Origin: Pontibacter akesuensis
GTDB taxonomy: Bacteria > Bacteroidota > Bacteroidia > Cytophagales > Hymenobacteraceae
Length of the DNA: 64,000 nucleotides
Assembly (NCBI RefSeq): GCF_001611675.1
Contig: NZ_CP014766.1
Location: 4,649,422-4,713,421, forward strand
Direction of reading: 5' to 3'
Numbering within the stretch: the stretch's first letter is position 1; each line of letters opens with the position of its first letter. Below the pieces are notes generated by a model. It did not search any database. It was not told the origin of the DNA and saw only the letters and a program-made list of their open reading frames with translations. Below are positions 18,184 to 27,270 of this stretch, in pieces. The translations under genes were made by a program, and so were the position numbers.

Positions 18184-19746
18184 ATGCAAAAAATTATTAC
18201 AACGTCAAACAATTCTTCTGATGCTGTATTTCAGTTAATAAAGTCTTTGACCCGTTCAGAAAAACGGCATTTCCGGCTCTTTGCCACTCGCCAGAGCTCT
18301 AACGGTGACATTAAGTTTCTACAGCTTTTTGATGCCTTTGATGGAATGTCAGCTTATGACGAGGAGCGCGTGCTCAGGCAGGTGCCCAGTATAAAGAAGC
18401 TGCAGTTCGCCAACCTGAAGGCAAACTTGTACAAGCAGTTGCTAGCTAGTATGCGCCTTTTCCATGCCCAGCAGAACACCGACATTCAGCTGCATGAGCA
18501 ACTCGACTATGCCCGCGTACTCTATAACAAGGGGCTTTACCAGCAAAGCCTGAAAATGCTGGAAAAGGTGAAGGCCGCAGCGCAGCAGGCTTCTTACCCG
18601 CACATACAGCTTGCGGCCATTGATTTCGAGAAGCACATCGAGTCGCAGTACATTACCCGAAGCCTGGAAGGGCGTGCTGAGGAGCTGTCGGAAGAGGCCA
18701 CCAATAACATCGCACACCTTTCCCGCCTGCACAAGGCCTCCAGCCTGGCGCTACGCTTGTACGGACTCTACATTAAAATGGGCCATGTGCGCAGCCCTGA
18801 GGAGTGTGCTTCTATCACTGACTTTTTCCGGCAGCAACTCCCCCTCCTCGACCTGAGACAGGCGAGCTTCTCGGAAAAGCTTGCCTTCTACCAGGCCCAC
18901 GTGTGGTACAACTACATTATGCAGGATTTTAAAGCCTGTTACCGCTATGCGCAGAAATGGGTAGACCTGTTTGAGGCCGAGCCGCACATGAAGGAGCAGC
19001 AGCCAATGCTTTATATCAAAGGGCTGCACAACCTGCTGTTGGCGCTCTTCAGCCTCTCCTACTATACTAAGTTTATGGAGGCGCTGCAGCAGCTGGAGGA
19101 CTTTGCCGCAGACAACAACAGGCGGAGCAGCCCTAACATCGAAATGCTGCTGTTCCTCTACATTTACACCAATAGGATTAACGCCTATTATATGGAAGGG
19201 CGCTTTACGGAAGGCTTGAAAATTGTGCCGGACATACGGCGCAACCTGCGCGTGTTTCAGCAACAGCTCGACCCGCACCGGCAGCTCATCTTTTACTATA
19301 AAATTGCCGGTTTATACTTCGGCAGCGGCGACTACAACAGCACGATACTATACTTGGAGAAGATCATCCATTTTAAAGATGTGAACCTGCGCGAGGATAT
19401 ACAGTGTTTTGCCCGCATTCTAAACCTTATTGCGCACTATGAGGCGGGCAAAGACGAGCTGCTGGAGTACCAGGTAAAATCCGTTTTTCACTTTCTGGGC
19501 AAGATGAACGACCAGCAGCCGATGCAGGTCGCTATCTTCGAGTTTCTGCGCGAGTTGCCAGACACCAGCCCGTTTGAATTGAAGAGTGCCTTTATTAAGC
19601 TGAAGGAAAAACTGCTGTTGATTTCGGAGAACCCCATGTATCGTAGGCCATTCCTCTACCTGGACATCATCTCCTGGCTCGATAGCAAGATTAAGAACAT
19701 ACCAGTGCAACAGGTAATGCAGCAGAAGTTTAAAACCTTAAAATAA
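18184..19746 (+). CDS. Hypothetical helical repeat (TPR-like) protein
   Basis: A 520-residue cytoplasmic protein with no signal peptide or membrane segment. I do not recognise the family by name. The N-terminus has a charged stretch SLTRSEKRHFRLFATRQ. The rest reads as helix pairs with TPR-like spacing, for example RVLYNKGLYQQSLKMLEKVK and KIAGLYFGSGDYNSTILYLE. This suggests a protein-interaction scaffold rather than an enzyme. Similar long helical proteins occur in Cytophagales without known function. It has the inverted repeat at 18141-18171 directly upstream. Its 3' end is 24 bases from the convergent ung gene with no visible terminator. Confidence 0.7.
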   Translation: MQKIITTSNNSSDAVFQLIKSLTRSEKRHFRLFATRQSSNGDIKFLQLFDAFDGMSAYDEERVLRQVPSIKKLQFANLKANLYKQLLASMRLFHAQQNTDIQLHEQLDYARVLYNKGLYQQSLKMLEKVKAAAQQASYPHIQLAAIDFEKHIESQYITRSLEGRAEELSEEATNNIAHLSRLHKASSLALRLYGLYIKMGHVRSPEECASITDFFRQQLPLLDLRQASFSEKLAFYQAHVWYNYIMQDFKACYRYAQKWVDLFEAEPHMKEQQPMLYIKGLHNLLLALFSLSYYTKFMEALQQLEDFAADNNRRSSPNIEMLLFLYIYTNRINAYYMEGRFTEGLKIVPDIRRNLRVFQQQLDPHRQLIFYYKIAGLYFGSGDYNSTILYLEKIIHFKDVNLREDIQCFARILNLIAHYEAGKDELLEYQVKSVFHFLGKMNDQQPMQVAIFEFLRELPDTSPFELKSAFIKLKEKLLLISENPMYRRPFLYLDIISWLDSKIKNIPVQQVMQQKFKTLK

Positions 19747-19769
19747 CACCTGAAGTTATAAGCATCCGA

Positions 19770-20432
19770 TTACCACTCAATCGGTTCCTTGCCATGCTCC
19801 TGCAAGTACTTGTTGGCTTTGCTGAAATGCTTTGTACCAAAAAATCCGCGATCGGCGGCAAAGGGTGATGGGTGCGCTGCTATTAACACCAGGTGCTTGC
19901 GCTCATCAATAAAAGCACCTTTTTTCTGGGCATAGGCACCCCAAAGCATAAACACCACATGCTCCTTTAACTCGTTTACCTGCTGCACCACGGCGTCCGT
20001 AAACTCCTCCCAGCCTTTCTTCTGATGGGAGCCTGCGTTGCCTGCACGAACCGTAAGGGTGGCATTCAGCAGCAGTACCCCCTGCTGTGCCCACCGCTCC
20101 AGGTTGCCGGTGGCGGGCATGTCTTTGCCGAGGTCGCTTTTAATCTCTTTGAAAATGTTGAGCAGCGAAGGCGGTGTCCGTACCTTGTCGCTCACCGAAA
20201 AGGCCAGCCCATTGGCCTGATTAGGCCCGTGATAAGGGTCCTGCCCCAGAATCACCACCTTCACCTCATCAAACGGACACATCTGGAAGGCGTTAAAAAT
20301 CTGATTGCCTGCCGGATAAACCTTTTGCGTGGTGTATTCGTCTTTTACAAAAGAAACCAGCTCCTTGAAGTATGGCTTTTCAAATTCATCTTGTAACACA
20401 TTTTGCCAGCTTTCTTCTATCTTTACATTCAT
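19770..20432 (-). CDS. ung: Uracil-DNA glycosylase, family 1
   Basis: A 220-residue family-1 uracil-DNA glycosylase that removes uracil from DNA to start base-excision repair. The water-activating loop is GQDPYHG with Asp65; NGLAFSV and the C-terminal minor-groove loop HPSPFAADRGFFG are intact. Length is normal. It starts at the ATG at 20432 and reads convergent to the long helical protein gene. apaG is divergent, with 97 bases between start codons. Confidence 0.97.
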   Translation of the reverse strand: MNVKIEESWQNVLQDEFEKPYFKELVSFVKDEYTTQKVYPAGNQIFNAFQMCPFDEVKVVILGQDPYHGPNQANGLAFSVSDKVRTPPSLLNIFKEIKSDLGKDMPATGNLERWAQQGVLLLNATLTVRAGNAGSHQKKGWEEFTDAVVQQVNELKEHVVFMLWGAYAQKKGAFIDERKHLVLIAAHPSPFAADRGFFGTKHFSKANKYLQEHGKEPIEW

Positions 20433-20529
20433 GCGTAGGTTAGGCTTGTTGGGTTAGATTTCAGAAACCGCTTGCGAGCACAATTTGTTGCACAGACAGG
20501 GTTTCTACAGTATACAAAAATTTTGTAAC

Positions 20530-20916
20530 ATGGATACAAAAACAACTGAAGGTGTTAAAGTAACAGTCACAACCAATTACTTGCCGGACTACTCCAGCCC
20601 GGTGCAGCAGCACTTTGTTTTTGCCTATAAGATCAGGATTGAGAATAACAGCGAGTTTACCGTGAAGCTCCTGCGCCGCCACTGGTACATCCACGATTCC
20701 ACGGGCGCCATGCGCGAGGTGGAAGGCGAAGGCGTGGTAGGCCAGCAGCCTACCCTGGAGCCCGGCGAGAGCCACGAGTACGTTTCGGGCTGCAACCTGA
20801 AAACCGGTATCGGTAAAATGCGCGGCACCTATAAAATGGAGCGCATGGTAGATGGCCGTAAATTCGACGTAACCATCCCGGAATTCACACTAGTGGTGCC
20901 TTACAAGCTGAACTAA
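20530..20916 (+). CDS. apaG: ApaG protein
   Basis: A 128-residue ApaG, a single beta-sandwich (FN3-like) domain of unknown biochemical role, linked in enterobacteria to Co2+ resistance and Mg2+ efflux. The conserved pattern VFAYKIRIENNSEFTVKLLR, then RHWYIHDSTG and LEPGESHEYVSGCNL, is present. The start is placed at the ATG at 20530 (MDTKTTEGVKV). An in-frame ATG at 20485 would add 15 residues not seen in the family. It is monocistronic. Confidence 0.93.
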   Translation: MDTKTTEGVKVTVTTNYLPDYSSPVQQHFVFAYKIRIENNSEFTVKLLRRHWYIHDSTGAMREVEGEGVVGQQPTLEPGESHEYVSGCNLKTGIGKMRGTYKMERMVDGRKFDVTIPEFTLVVPYKLN

Positions 20917-21005
20917 GTTATCAATGCATTTCCATGGCTGTTTTAGAAAGTTTGAACCGCTAAGCAGCACTATTTAATTCTCCTGAAGCTCAATTTATTC
21001 TTCCA

Positions 21006-21791
21006 TTGTTTCCCCTGCGCCAAGCTGTAGATTACCTCTTGTATCGGATGCGTGCCTTTAAGCTGCATGGAGTTCACTCTCCTTTTGTTTTTGACCTGTT
21101 CCACAACGTGCTGCACCATACCGGCCACTTCCCCGCTTATAACCATGTGGAAGCGCTGCGCGATGCACTGCTGCAGGACGAGCGCGAGCTGCAGGTAACG
21201 GACTTCGGCGCCGGCTCCAAAATAAGCAAACATAAAACGCGTAAGGTAAAGGATATAGCCCGCACCTCTGCCAAGCCAGCCAAGTATGGCCAGCTGCTTT
21301 TCCGGTTGGTAAACCACTTTCAGCCGCAAATCATTTTTGAGTTAGGAACTTCCCTTGGCCTGACCACCAGTTACCTGGCCGAAGCACGCAAAAAAGGGCA
21401 TATTTACTCGTTCGAAGGCTGCCCCAACATTACCCGTGCTGCGCAAAAAAATTTCCAGCAACTCGGCCTGCAGAACATTCAGGTGATAGAGGGCAATCTG
21501 GATGAGACGCTGCAACAACAATTAAAGCAGGTGACGCAGCTGGATTTTGCGTTTCTGGATGGAAACCACCGCTACGAGCCGACCATAAGTTACTTCGAGA
21601 GTTGCCTGACCAAGAGCCATGAGCAAACGGTTTTGGTACTGGATGATATTTACTGGTCTGCAGAGATGAAGCAGGCCTGGCAGGAAATTAAACGTCACCC
21701 GCAAGTACAGCAAACGATTGATTTGTATTTCGTAGGCCTCGTGTTTTTCCGCAAGCAACAGCCGAAGGAGAACTTCACGCTATACTTCTAG
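21006..21791 (+). CDS. Class I SAM-dependent methyltransferase (O-methyltransferase-like)
   Basis: A methyltransferase of up to 261 residues. The SAM-binding start is IIFELGTSLGLTTSYLAEA (about residues 110-128), followed by IYSFEGCPNITRAAQKNF and the acidic LDFAFLDGNHRYEPT, which resembles catechol-type O-methyltransferases. The N-terminus carries the conserved HGVHSPFVFDLF box. The start is uncertain: a TTG at 21006 gives MFPLRQAVDYLLYRMRAF, and the first ATG is at 21048. I prefer TTG because homologues have some residues before HGVHSPF. The substrate is unknown. Confidence 0.8.
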   Translation: MFPLRQAVDYLLYRMRAFKLHGVHSPFVFDLFHNVLHHTGHFPAYNHVEALRDALLQDERELQVTDFGAGSKISKHKTRKVKDIARTSAKPAKYGQLLFRLVNHFQPQIIFELGTSLGLTTSYLAEARKKGHIYSFEGCPNITRAAQKNFQQLGLQNIQVIEGNLDETLQQQLKQVTQLDFAFLDGNHRYEPTISYFESCLTKSHEQTVLVLDDIYWSAEMKQAWQEIKRHPQVQQTIDLYFVGLVFFRKQQPKENFTLYF

Positions 21792-21813
21792 CGAGGCAGC
21801 ATCTCTGGAAAAA

Positions 21814-21871
21814 GATAAAGGACAAAAGAGATAATATTTCTCCTTCGTCCTTCATCAAAAAATCCTTTATC
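21814..21871. terminator. Possible bidirectional stem-loop between convergent genes
   Basis: GATAAAGGA (21814-21822) is complementary to TCCTTTATC (21863-21871), with a large loop that contains further complementary segments. It lies between the stop codons of the methyltransferase and kdsA. It is weaker than the other terminators in the window. Confidence 0.4.
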
Positions 21872-21876
21872 TGAAT

Positions 21877-22692
21877 TTAGCGGATCGCCTGCCGGATGCG
21901 GATAAGCTTTTGCAGCAATTCCTCCAGCTGATCCAAGGGCAGCATGTTCGCCCCGTCTGACTTGGCTATACTTGGCTGCGGGTGTGTTTCGATGAACAGT
22001 CCATCAGCGCCAACGGCAATTGCCGCCTTTGCAATGGTTGTGATCAAGGCAGGTTTGCCACCAGTTACGCCCGAACTCTGGTTCGGCTGCTGCAGCGAGT
22101 GCGTCACGTCCATTACCACCGGCACCTGGTTCGACTGCATCTCGGGGATGTTGCGGAAATCCACCACCATATCGGAATAGCCGAAGCTGTTGCCACGGTC
22201 GGTCAGAATTACTTTCTCATTGCCGGATTCGCGCACTTTGTTCACGGCAAAACGCATGGCCTCGCCCGACAGGAACTGTCCCTTTTTGATATTAACCACT
22301 TTGCCCGTGTTGGCAGCGGCCACTAACAAATCTGTCTGGCGGCACAAGAATGCCGGAATCTGCAGTACATCCACATACGCGGCGGCCATGGCGGCCTCTG
22401 CACTTTCGTGAATGTCTGTAACAGTGGGCACATCAAATTCTTTTCCTACTTTCTCCAATATACGCAAGGCTTTCTCGTCGCCGATACCTGAAAAGGAATC
22501 GAGGCGGGAACGATTAGCTTTGCGGTAAGACCCCTTGAAAATCCACGGAATTTGCAGCTTGTCGGTAATGGTTTTAATACGCTCTGCTATCTGCAGGGCC
22601 ATCTCTTCCCCTTCGATGGCACAGGGGCCAGCCATAAGGAAAAAATTTCCGCTGTCAGTATACTTTAGTTTGGGAATTTCGAACATAGTCAT
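21877..22692 (-). CDS. kdsA: 3-deoxy-8-phosphooctulonate synthase (Kdo-8-P synthase)
   Basis: KdsA condenses phosphoenolpyruvate with arabinose-5-phosphate to Kdo-8-phosphate, the precursor of the LPS inner-core sugar Kdo. Motifs: FFLMAGPCAIEGEE, FKGSYRKANRSRLDSFSG, and C-terminal FIETHPQPSIAKSDGANML. I place the start at 22692 (MTMFEIPKLKYTDSG, 271 residues), or two codons later at 22686. A longer in-frame start at 22761 would run through the promoter at 22711-22739. The enzyme shows a lipopolysaccharide with Kdo, consistent with the O-antigen-like locus at 48557 onwards. Confidence 0.95.
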   Translation of the reverse strand: MTMFEIPKLKYTDSGNFFLMAGPCAIEGEEMALQIAERIKTITDKLQIPWIFKGSYRKANRSRLDSFSGIGDEKALRILEKVGKEFDVPTVTDIHESAEAAMAAAYVDVLQIPAFLCRQTDLLVAAANTGKVVNIKKGQFLSGEAMRFAVNKVRESGNEKVILTDRGNSFGYSDMVVDFRNIPEMQSNQVPVVMDVTHSLQQPNQSSGVTGGKPALITTIAKAAIAVGADGLFIETHPQPSIAKSDGANMLPLDQLEELLQKLIRIRQAIR

Positions 22693-22710
22693 CTTTTTTA
22701 TGCCTTTTGG

Positions 22711-22739
22711 CAAAGGTAGTTTTTTCAAGGATGAATCAA
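22711..22739 (-). promoter_or_regulatory. Promoter of kdsA
   Basis: On the minus strand, TTG (22739-22737) is followed after 18 bases by TACCTTTG (22718-22711), a match to the Bacteroidota -33/-7 pattern. It lies 19 bases before the ATG at 22692 and argues against the longer reading frame. Confidence 0.65.
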
Positions 22740-22769
22740 GAATAACGAATCGGTTTTTCAAGTTAGGGC

Positions 22770-23372
22770 TTATACTTCAGCGTCTGCCCTCTTCTGCAAA
22801 ATGATAAACAGCTCCCGCCCCTGCCGGGGTTTGATGGAGTTACGCGATTTTCCGAAATGTATAAATTCAAAGTATGGCGCAAAGTATGCGCGGTACTCTT
22901 CGCTGTTGCCACCAAAGGGAGGCCCAGGCTGCGAAAATGTGGTATCAAACAAAAGTCCCATCAACTTACCTCCCGGCTTTAGCAGCTGTGCTGTTTTACG
23001 GGCATAAGCCGCCCGCAGGTCCGGGTGAAGGGCACAAAAGAAGGTCTGCTCCACTATCAGATCATACTGGTCCTGCAACTCAAAATAGTCCTGCTGTAGT
23101 AACCGCGCTTTCGGAAAATCCGGCACCCGCTGCGCGAAATTTTGGAGCGGCTCCGGCGCCACATCCACTAGGTATACTTGTGTAAATCTATTGTGATGCA
23201 GGTATTCGGCCTCATATGCGTTTCCGCAACCGGGAATTAGAATACGCAGGTGTTTATTTGGCATTTGGTCAAAATATTCCTGCAGCGGTGGCGTTATACC
23301 TCCAACGTCCCAACCCGTTTGGTCGTTTTGGTAGCGCTGCTGCCAGAAACCTGCATTAAAATCTTGCTTCAT
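22770..23372 (-). CDS. TPMT-family SAM-dependent methyltransferase
   Basis: A 200-residue methyltransferase of the thiopurine S-methyltransferase-like family. Typical signatures: FWQQRYQNDQTGWDVGGITP at the N-terminus, the SAM loop ILIPGCGNAYEAEYL, VYLVDVAPEPLQNF, and DLIVEQTFFCALHPDLR. The C-terminus carries FGGNSEEYRAYF. The start is put at 23372 (MKQDFNAGFWQQRY), where homologues begin; an in-frame ATG at 23393 adds seven residues. The natural substrate is unknown; related proteins methylate small thiols, selenium or halide compounds. It reads towards kdsA on the same strand. Confidence 0.85.
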   Translation of the reverse strand: MKQDFNAGFWQQRYQNDQTGWDVGGITPPLQEYFDQMPNKHLRILIPGCGNAYEAEYLHHNRFTQVYLVDVAPEPLQNFAQRVPDFPKARLLQQDYFELQDQYDLIVEQTFFCALHPDLRAAYARKTAQLLKPGGKLMGLLFDTTFSQPGPPFGGNSEEYRAYFAPYFEFIHFGKSRNSIKPRQGRELFIILQKRADAEV

Positions 23373-23399
23373 CGAGTTAGATAAGTAAATCAAAAGTTA

Positions 23400-23407
23400 T
23401 ATATTTG
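23400..23407 (+). promoter_or_regulatory. -7 promoter box for the coiled-coil protein gene
   Basis: TATATTTG matches TAnnTTTG, 78 bases before the ATG at 23486. No clear -33 box is present. Confidence 0.4.
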
Positions 23408-23485
23408 ACTCTTGCACACACCGTAATAGGTGAGTTCCATAAAACTAATGCTTAACCCTTAGCAATTCAACAATCCTAAAAACAT

Positions 23486-24427
23486 ATGTCAGCAAACACT
23501 CCTGAAAATAGAAGTAACCGTAAACTGCTGATCGGCGGCCTGCTGGTGGTTCTAATCAGCATCAACGGCATTCTGATATACATGAACTATCAGAAAAAAG
23601 AGAAAACCGAGGAGCAGGCAGAGATCATCAAAGTAAAGAACGTTGAGCTCGAAAACCAGATAAAGCAGTTTGAGGCGCTGAAGGCTGATTTTGAGCGTCA
23701 GAGCCAGGAACTGTCGGCCATGGGCCTGGAGAACGACTCACTGGAGGCAAAGATTGAGGCAATTAGTGCCGATTTGGGCGAGCTTCGCGGCTTCCGCAAC
23801 AGAAGCTACAGCCTGTCAGATCAGCGCCGTTTCCGCGACAGAGCCTCTGCCTTTGAGAAGCAGTTGAAAGAAAAAGACACCGAGATTGCCCGCCTGAAGG
23901 AGGACAACGAAGTGCTGTTTACTGAGAACACGGACCTGAAAACCACGCAAACCCGCCTGGCCGACAGCCTCACCACCATGAAGACCAGCAACCAGGAACT
24001 AAACCAGAAGGTGCGCGTGGCCTCCAAACTAGAAGCACAGGGAATCAATGTGAACATCGTGAACCAGCGGGGCAAAGAGAAAGAAGACGATGACAATGAA
24101 TTTAAGGCCAAGCGTGTAGACAAGATTCGCGTGGATTTTAAACTTGGTAAAAACGATGTGGCGGTAAAAGAACCAAAAACAGTGTACATGCGATTGATAG
24201 AGCCGGATGGCGCTGCGCTTTACAACCTTTCCACGGGTTCCGGCACATTTCAGATCGAGGGCGAAGACATGTACTATACAGCCAAGCGCGATTTTGTATT
24301 CGACAATACTCAGCAGCCAATCACGTTTACGTACGACAAAAACGCCGAGTACAAAAAAGGCCAGCATACCATCGAGCTTTATTCTGAAGGCTTCCTGATC
24401 GGTAAAACTACTTTTGTACTGAAATAA
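23486..24427 (+). CDS. Membrane-anchored coiled-coil protein, function unknown
   Basis: A 313-residue protein. A short basic cytoplasmic N-terminus precedes one membrane segment (about residues 14-33, LLIGGLLVVLISINGILIYM). A long coiled coil rich in Glu, Lys, Leu and Gln follows (about 36-190). A beta-rich C-terminal domain (about 205-313) contains KRVDKIRVDFKLGKNDVAVK, KTVYMRLIEPDGAALY and HTIELYSEGFLIGKTTFVLK. The layout fits a periplasmic spacer carrying a small sandwich domain. Function is unknown, and homologues are, to my knowledge, confined to Bacteroidota. It is monocistronic and ends at the terminator at 24453. Confidence 0.75.
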   Translation: MSANTPENRSNRKLLIGGLLVVLISINGILIYMNYQKKEKTEEQAEIIKVKNVELENQIKQFEALKADFERQSQELSAMGLENDSLEAKIEAISADLGELRGFRNRSYSLSDQRRFRDRASAFEKQLKEKDTEIARLKEDNEVLFTENTDLKTTQTRLADSLTTMKTSNQELNQKVRVASKLEAQGINVNIVNQRGKEKEDDDNEFKAKRVDKIRVDFKLGKNDVAVKEPKTVYMRLIEPDGAALYNLSTGSGTFQIEGEDMYYTAKRDFVFDNTQQPITFTYDKNAEYKKGQHTIELYSEGFLIGKTTFVLK

Positions 24428-24452
24428 CTTGTTCTTCTATAGCCGAAGGATC

Positions 24453-24484
24453 AAGCCTCTGCCCCTTGGCAGGGGCTTTTTTAT
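24453..24484 (+). terminator. Terminator of the coiled-coil protein gene
   Basis: GCCTCTGCC (24455-24463) pairs with GGCAGGGGC (24468-24476), with one G-U pair, followed by a run of six T. Confidence 0.85.
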
Positions 24485-24563
24485 TTGCGTTATCCTTGTC
24501 AAGTAAGAGGATTGATGTTAGCGGTTGCAAGTATAAACTGCACTAACAAGTATAAACAGCCAT

Positions 24564-24595
24564 AAAAAATGCCCCCGCTATAAAACAGGGGCATT
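24564..24595 (-). terminator. Terminator of cphA
   Basis: On the minus strand, AATGCCCC (24595-24588) pairs with GGGGCAT (24575-24569) and is followed by a T-run, 48 bases after the cphA stop. Confidence 0.8.
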
Positions 24596-24642
24596 AGTCT
24601 ATTATTCACATGTAATCTTTTAACGTTGAATGTTTCAGGTTA

Positions 24643-27270
24643 TTACTCTACCAGCACCTTTCTATCCTGAATAACCTTAAAACTTTCCACCATCTTCACG
24701 CATTCCTCAATCTGGTCTGTAAAGATGGCCACTATAGAACCCGGTGTGGCATTTTCAAGGGCATAGGCAATGGCCCGCATCTCCACGGGAATAACCTGCA
24801 CCTTTTTATCAGGGGCAGTGTCTTCGATGCCCTGCAGCATGGGACCGGTGATTTCGTCTGCTGACTTGCCTCTTAAATCCTGATCGAGCCGAATTATAAC
24901 TTCATCAAAAATTTCTCCCGATACCTGCCCCACCGCATAAAAATCTTCCGACCTACGATCGCCCACTGCAGCCACAATTCCTACTCTCTTCGTTACATCT
25001 AACGCATTGATGTAGTCGCCAATGGCTTTGAGCCCGCCCACGTTGTGTGCATAGTCGATCAAAACATCGAATTGCGGGAATTTGAACAGGTTCATGCGCC
25101 CCGGTGTTTTGCTTGGTGACGGGATAAAGGTGCGAAGCGCTGTTTTGATATCCTCCACCTCAAAGTGAGAGACGTAGGCAGCAAGTGTTGCCGCCAAAAT
25201 GTTTTCGATGTTGAAGCGGGCCTTACCTCCGAACGTGAGTGGGATGTCTGCCACACGGTCTATCCTGATCTTGTAGGAATTCTTAAAGATAGAGATATAG
25301 CCGTTTTCGAAAACCGCAGCCAGCCCACCTTTTGCAATGTGCTTCAGAATACGCGGGTTTTCCTCATCCATGCTAAAGAGCGCGACATGGCAGTTCACCT
25401 CCCCAGCCATGCCGTACACCAGGTCATCATCCGCGTTTAGAATAGCATAGCCATCCTTCCTTACACTTTTAGGGATAACGGCCTTCACCCGCGCAAGTTC
25501 GTCTAAGGTATGGATGTCATTTAGCCCTAGGTGGTCTGAGCTTACGTTGGTAACGATACCAATGTCGCACTGCTCAAAGCCAAGCCCGGAACGCAACAGG
25601 CCTCCGCGTGCGCATTCGAGCACGGCAAAGTTCACAGTTGGGTCCTTCAGTACAAATTCGGCGCTGTAGGAGCCGGTGGTATCCCCCTTCTCCAGCATTT
25701 TATCCTGCACGTATATGCCGTCTGTGGTGGTGTAGCCAACTTGGTAGCCGTTGTGCTTCACGATGTGTGCAATCAGCCGGGTAGTAGTCGTCTTCCCGTT
25801 TGTTCCTGACACCGCTACAATCGGAATGCGCACCGGATTATCCCGAGGAAACAGCATATCTACCACGGGCTCCGCCACGTTGCGGGGCAAACCATACGTC
25901 GGCGAAATATGCATTCTGAAGCCAGGGGCAGCGTTCACCTCCAGTACAGCACCACGGGTTTCATTCAATGGTATCGCGATGTCAGTGGTCATCACATCAA
26001 TACCGCAGATGTCCAGACCAATTAAACCGGCTATCCGTTCGGCCATCAGGATGTTGTAGGGGTGCACAAGGTCCGTAACATCCGTGGCCGTACCGCCCGT
26101 GCTGATGTTGGCCGTGCTTTTGAGGTATAGCACCTCTCCTTCCGGCAGCACCGACTGGGTTGTCAGGTTCAGCCCTTTCAGTATATTGCGCGTGTGCTTG
26201 TCTACCTTGATCCGGGTAAGTTCCTTCTCATGACCAATGCCGCGTCTTGGATCCCGGTTGGCCCGGTCGATTAACTGCTTAATCGTGGCGGTGCCATCGC
26301 CTGTCACCATGGCGGGCGTACGCATGGCTGCGGCCACGAACTTTCCGTTTATCACAAGCATCCGGAAATCAAATCCTTCTATAAACTGCTCCACCATCAC
26401 GCCCCGCGAGAACTTTTGGGCTTCTGTAAAACCGCGTTGCGCATCTTTCAGGTTTGTAATGTTGATTGTTGCTCCTTTGCCATGGTTGCCATCCAGCGGC
26501 TTGATCACAACAGGAAATCCCAACCAATCCAGCGTGTTCTTCAGTTCGTCAGGCGAGTAGATGGTGGCTCCTTTTGGCACCGGTATTCCGGCTTCCTCCA
26601 GTATGTCTTTCGTGGCTTTTTTGTCGCCTGCTATTTCCACCGCAAAGAAGGCAGTCTTGTTGGTCATAGTGGCCTGGATCCGTTGCTGGTGCACACCATA
26701 CCCCAATTGAATGAGCGAGTGCCGGTTTAAGCGGATATAAGGAATACCACGGCTTGTCGCTTCCGACACTATAGAGTAAGTGCTGGGCCCGAAATATTCA
26801 TCCTCCCGGATCTCGTGCAAGCGCTTCACATCCTCCGTTAGCCTTACCTTCTCTCCTTTTACCAGTGCATTGATGATTCGCACAGCGGCATAGGCTGCGT
26901 GCTCTCCTGCCCGCTCCTCCTGGTACGAAAACACCACCATCATATGTCCTTCCTCATGTGCAGGATAGCTGCGGCCGTAACTCGTGGACATGCCTGCTAA
27001 AGCCTGCAGTGCCAGCGCTACGTGCTGTACCACATGGCCAAAGGTGGTTCCTTCGGCAAGCGCCTCAAAAAAGCCTCCCTCTGCGCCCTCTCCCGCCGCG
27101 TGCGACTGCAGCACAGGCAACAGTTTCTTCAGCCGTGACGTGAACTGTGGCGTTTGCCGCGTATCCTTCTGACTTAAGTCTTCAAGATCCAGCTTAATTA
27201 CGATTAGTTTTGGGTGTTTTACTGACCAGAAATTTGGTCCGCGCATGACGCGCAAATCAACGATTTTCAT
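24643..27270 (-). CDS. cphA: Cyanophycin synthetase
   Basis: An 875-residue CphA, which builds cyanophycin, a poly-aspartate backbone with arginine side chains used as a nitrogen and carbon store. Order of domains: N-terminal domain (1-160, beginning MKIVDLRVMRGPNFWSVKHP), ATP-grasp domain (about 215-470, with GFPVVIKPLDGNHGKG), and a Mur-ligase-like domain (about 485-875) with the P-loop VSGTNGKTTTTRLI and CARGGLLRSGLGF. Length matches cyanobacterial CphA1. No cyanophycinase (cphB) or isoaspartyl dipeptidase gene is adjacent, so breakdown would be encoded elsewhere. The gene stands alone with its own terminator. Confidence 0.95.
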   Translation of the reverse strand: MKIVDLRVMRGPNFWSVKHPKLIVIKLDLEDLSQKDTRQTPQFTSRLKKLLPVLQSHAAGEGAEGGFFEALAEGTTFGHVVQHVALALQALAGMSTSYGRSYPAHEEGHMMVVFSYQEERAGEHAAYAAVRIINALVKGEKVRLTEDVKRLHEIREDEYFGPSTYSIVSEATSRGIPYIRLNRHSLIQLGYGVHQQRIQATMTNKTAFFAVEIAGDKKATKDILEEAGIPVPKGATIYSPDELKNTLDWLGFPVVIKPLDGNHGKGATINITNLKDAQRGFTEAQKFSRGVMVEQFIEGFDFRMLVINGKFVAAAMRTPAMVTGDGTATIKQLIDRANRDPRRGIGHEKELTRIKVDKHTRNILKGLNLTTQSVLPEGEVLYLKSTANISTGGTATDVTDLVHPYNILMAERIAGLIGLDICGIDVMTTDIAIPLNETRGAVLEVNAAPGFRMHISPTYGLPRNVAEPVVDMLFPRDNPVRIPIVAVSGTNGKTTTTRLIAHIVKHNGYQVGYTTTDGIYVQDKMLEKGDTTGSYSAEFVLKDPTVNFAVLECARGGLLRSGLGFEQCDIGIVTNVSSDHLGLNDIHTLDELARVKAVIPKSVRKDGYAILNADDDLVYGMAGEVNCHVALFSMDEENPRILKHIAKGGLAAVFENGYISIFKNSYKIRIDRVADIPLTFGGKARFNIENILAATLAAYVSHFEVEDIKTALRTFIPSPSKTPGRMNLFKFPQFDVLIDYAHNVGGLKAIGDYINALDVTKRVGIVAAVGDRRSEDFYAVGQVSGEIFDEVIIRLDQDLRGKSADEITGPMLQGIEDTAPDKKVQVIPVEMRAIAYALENATPGSIVAIFTDQIEECVKMVESFKVIQDRKVLVE

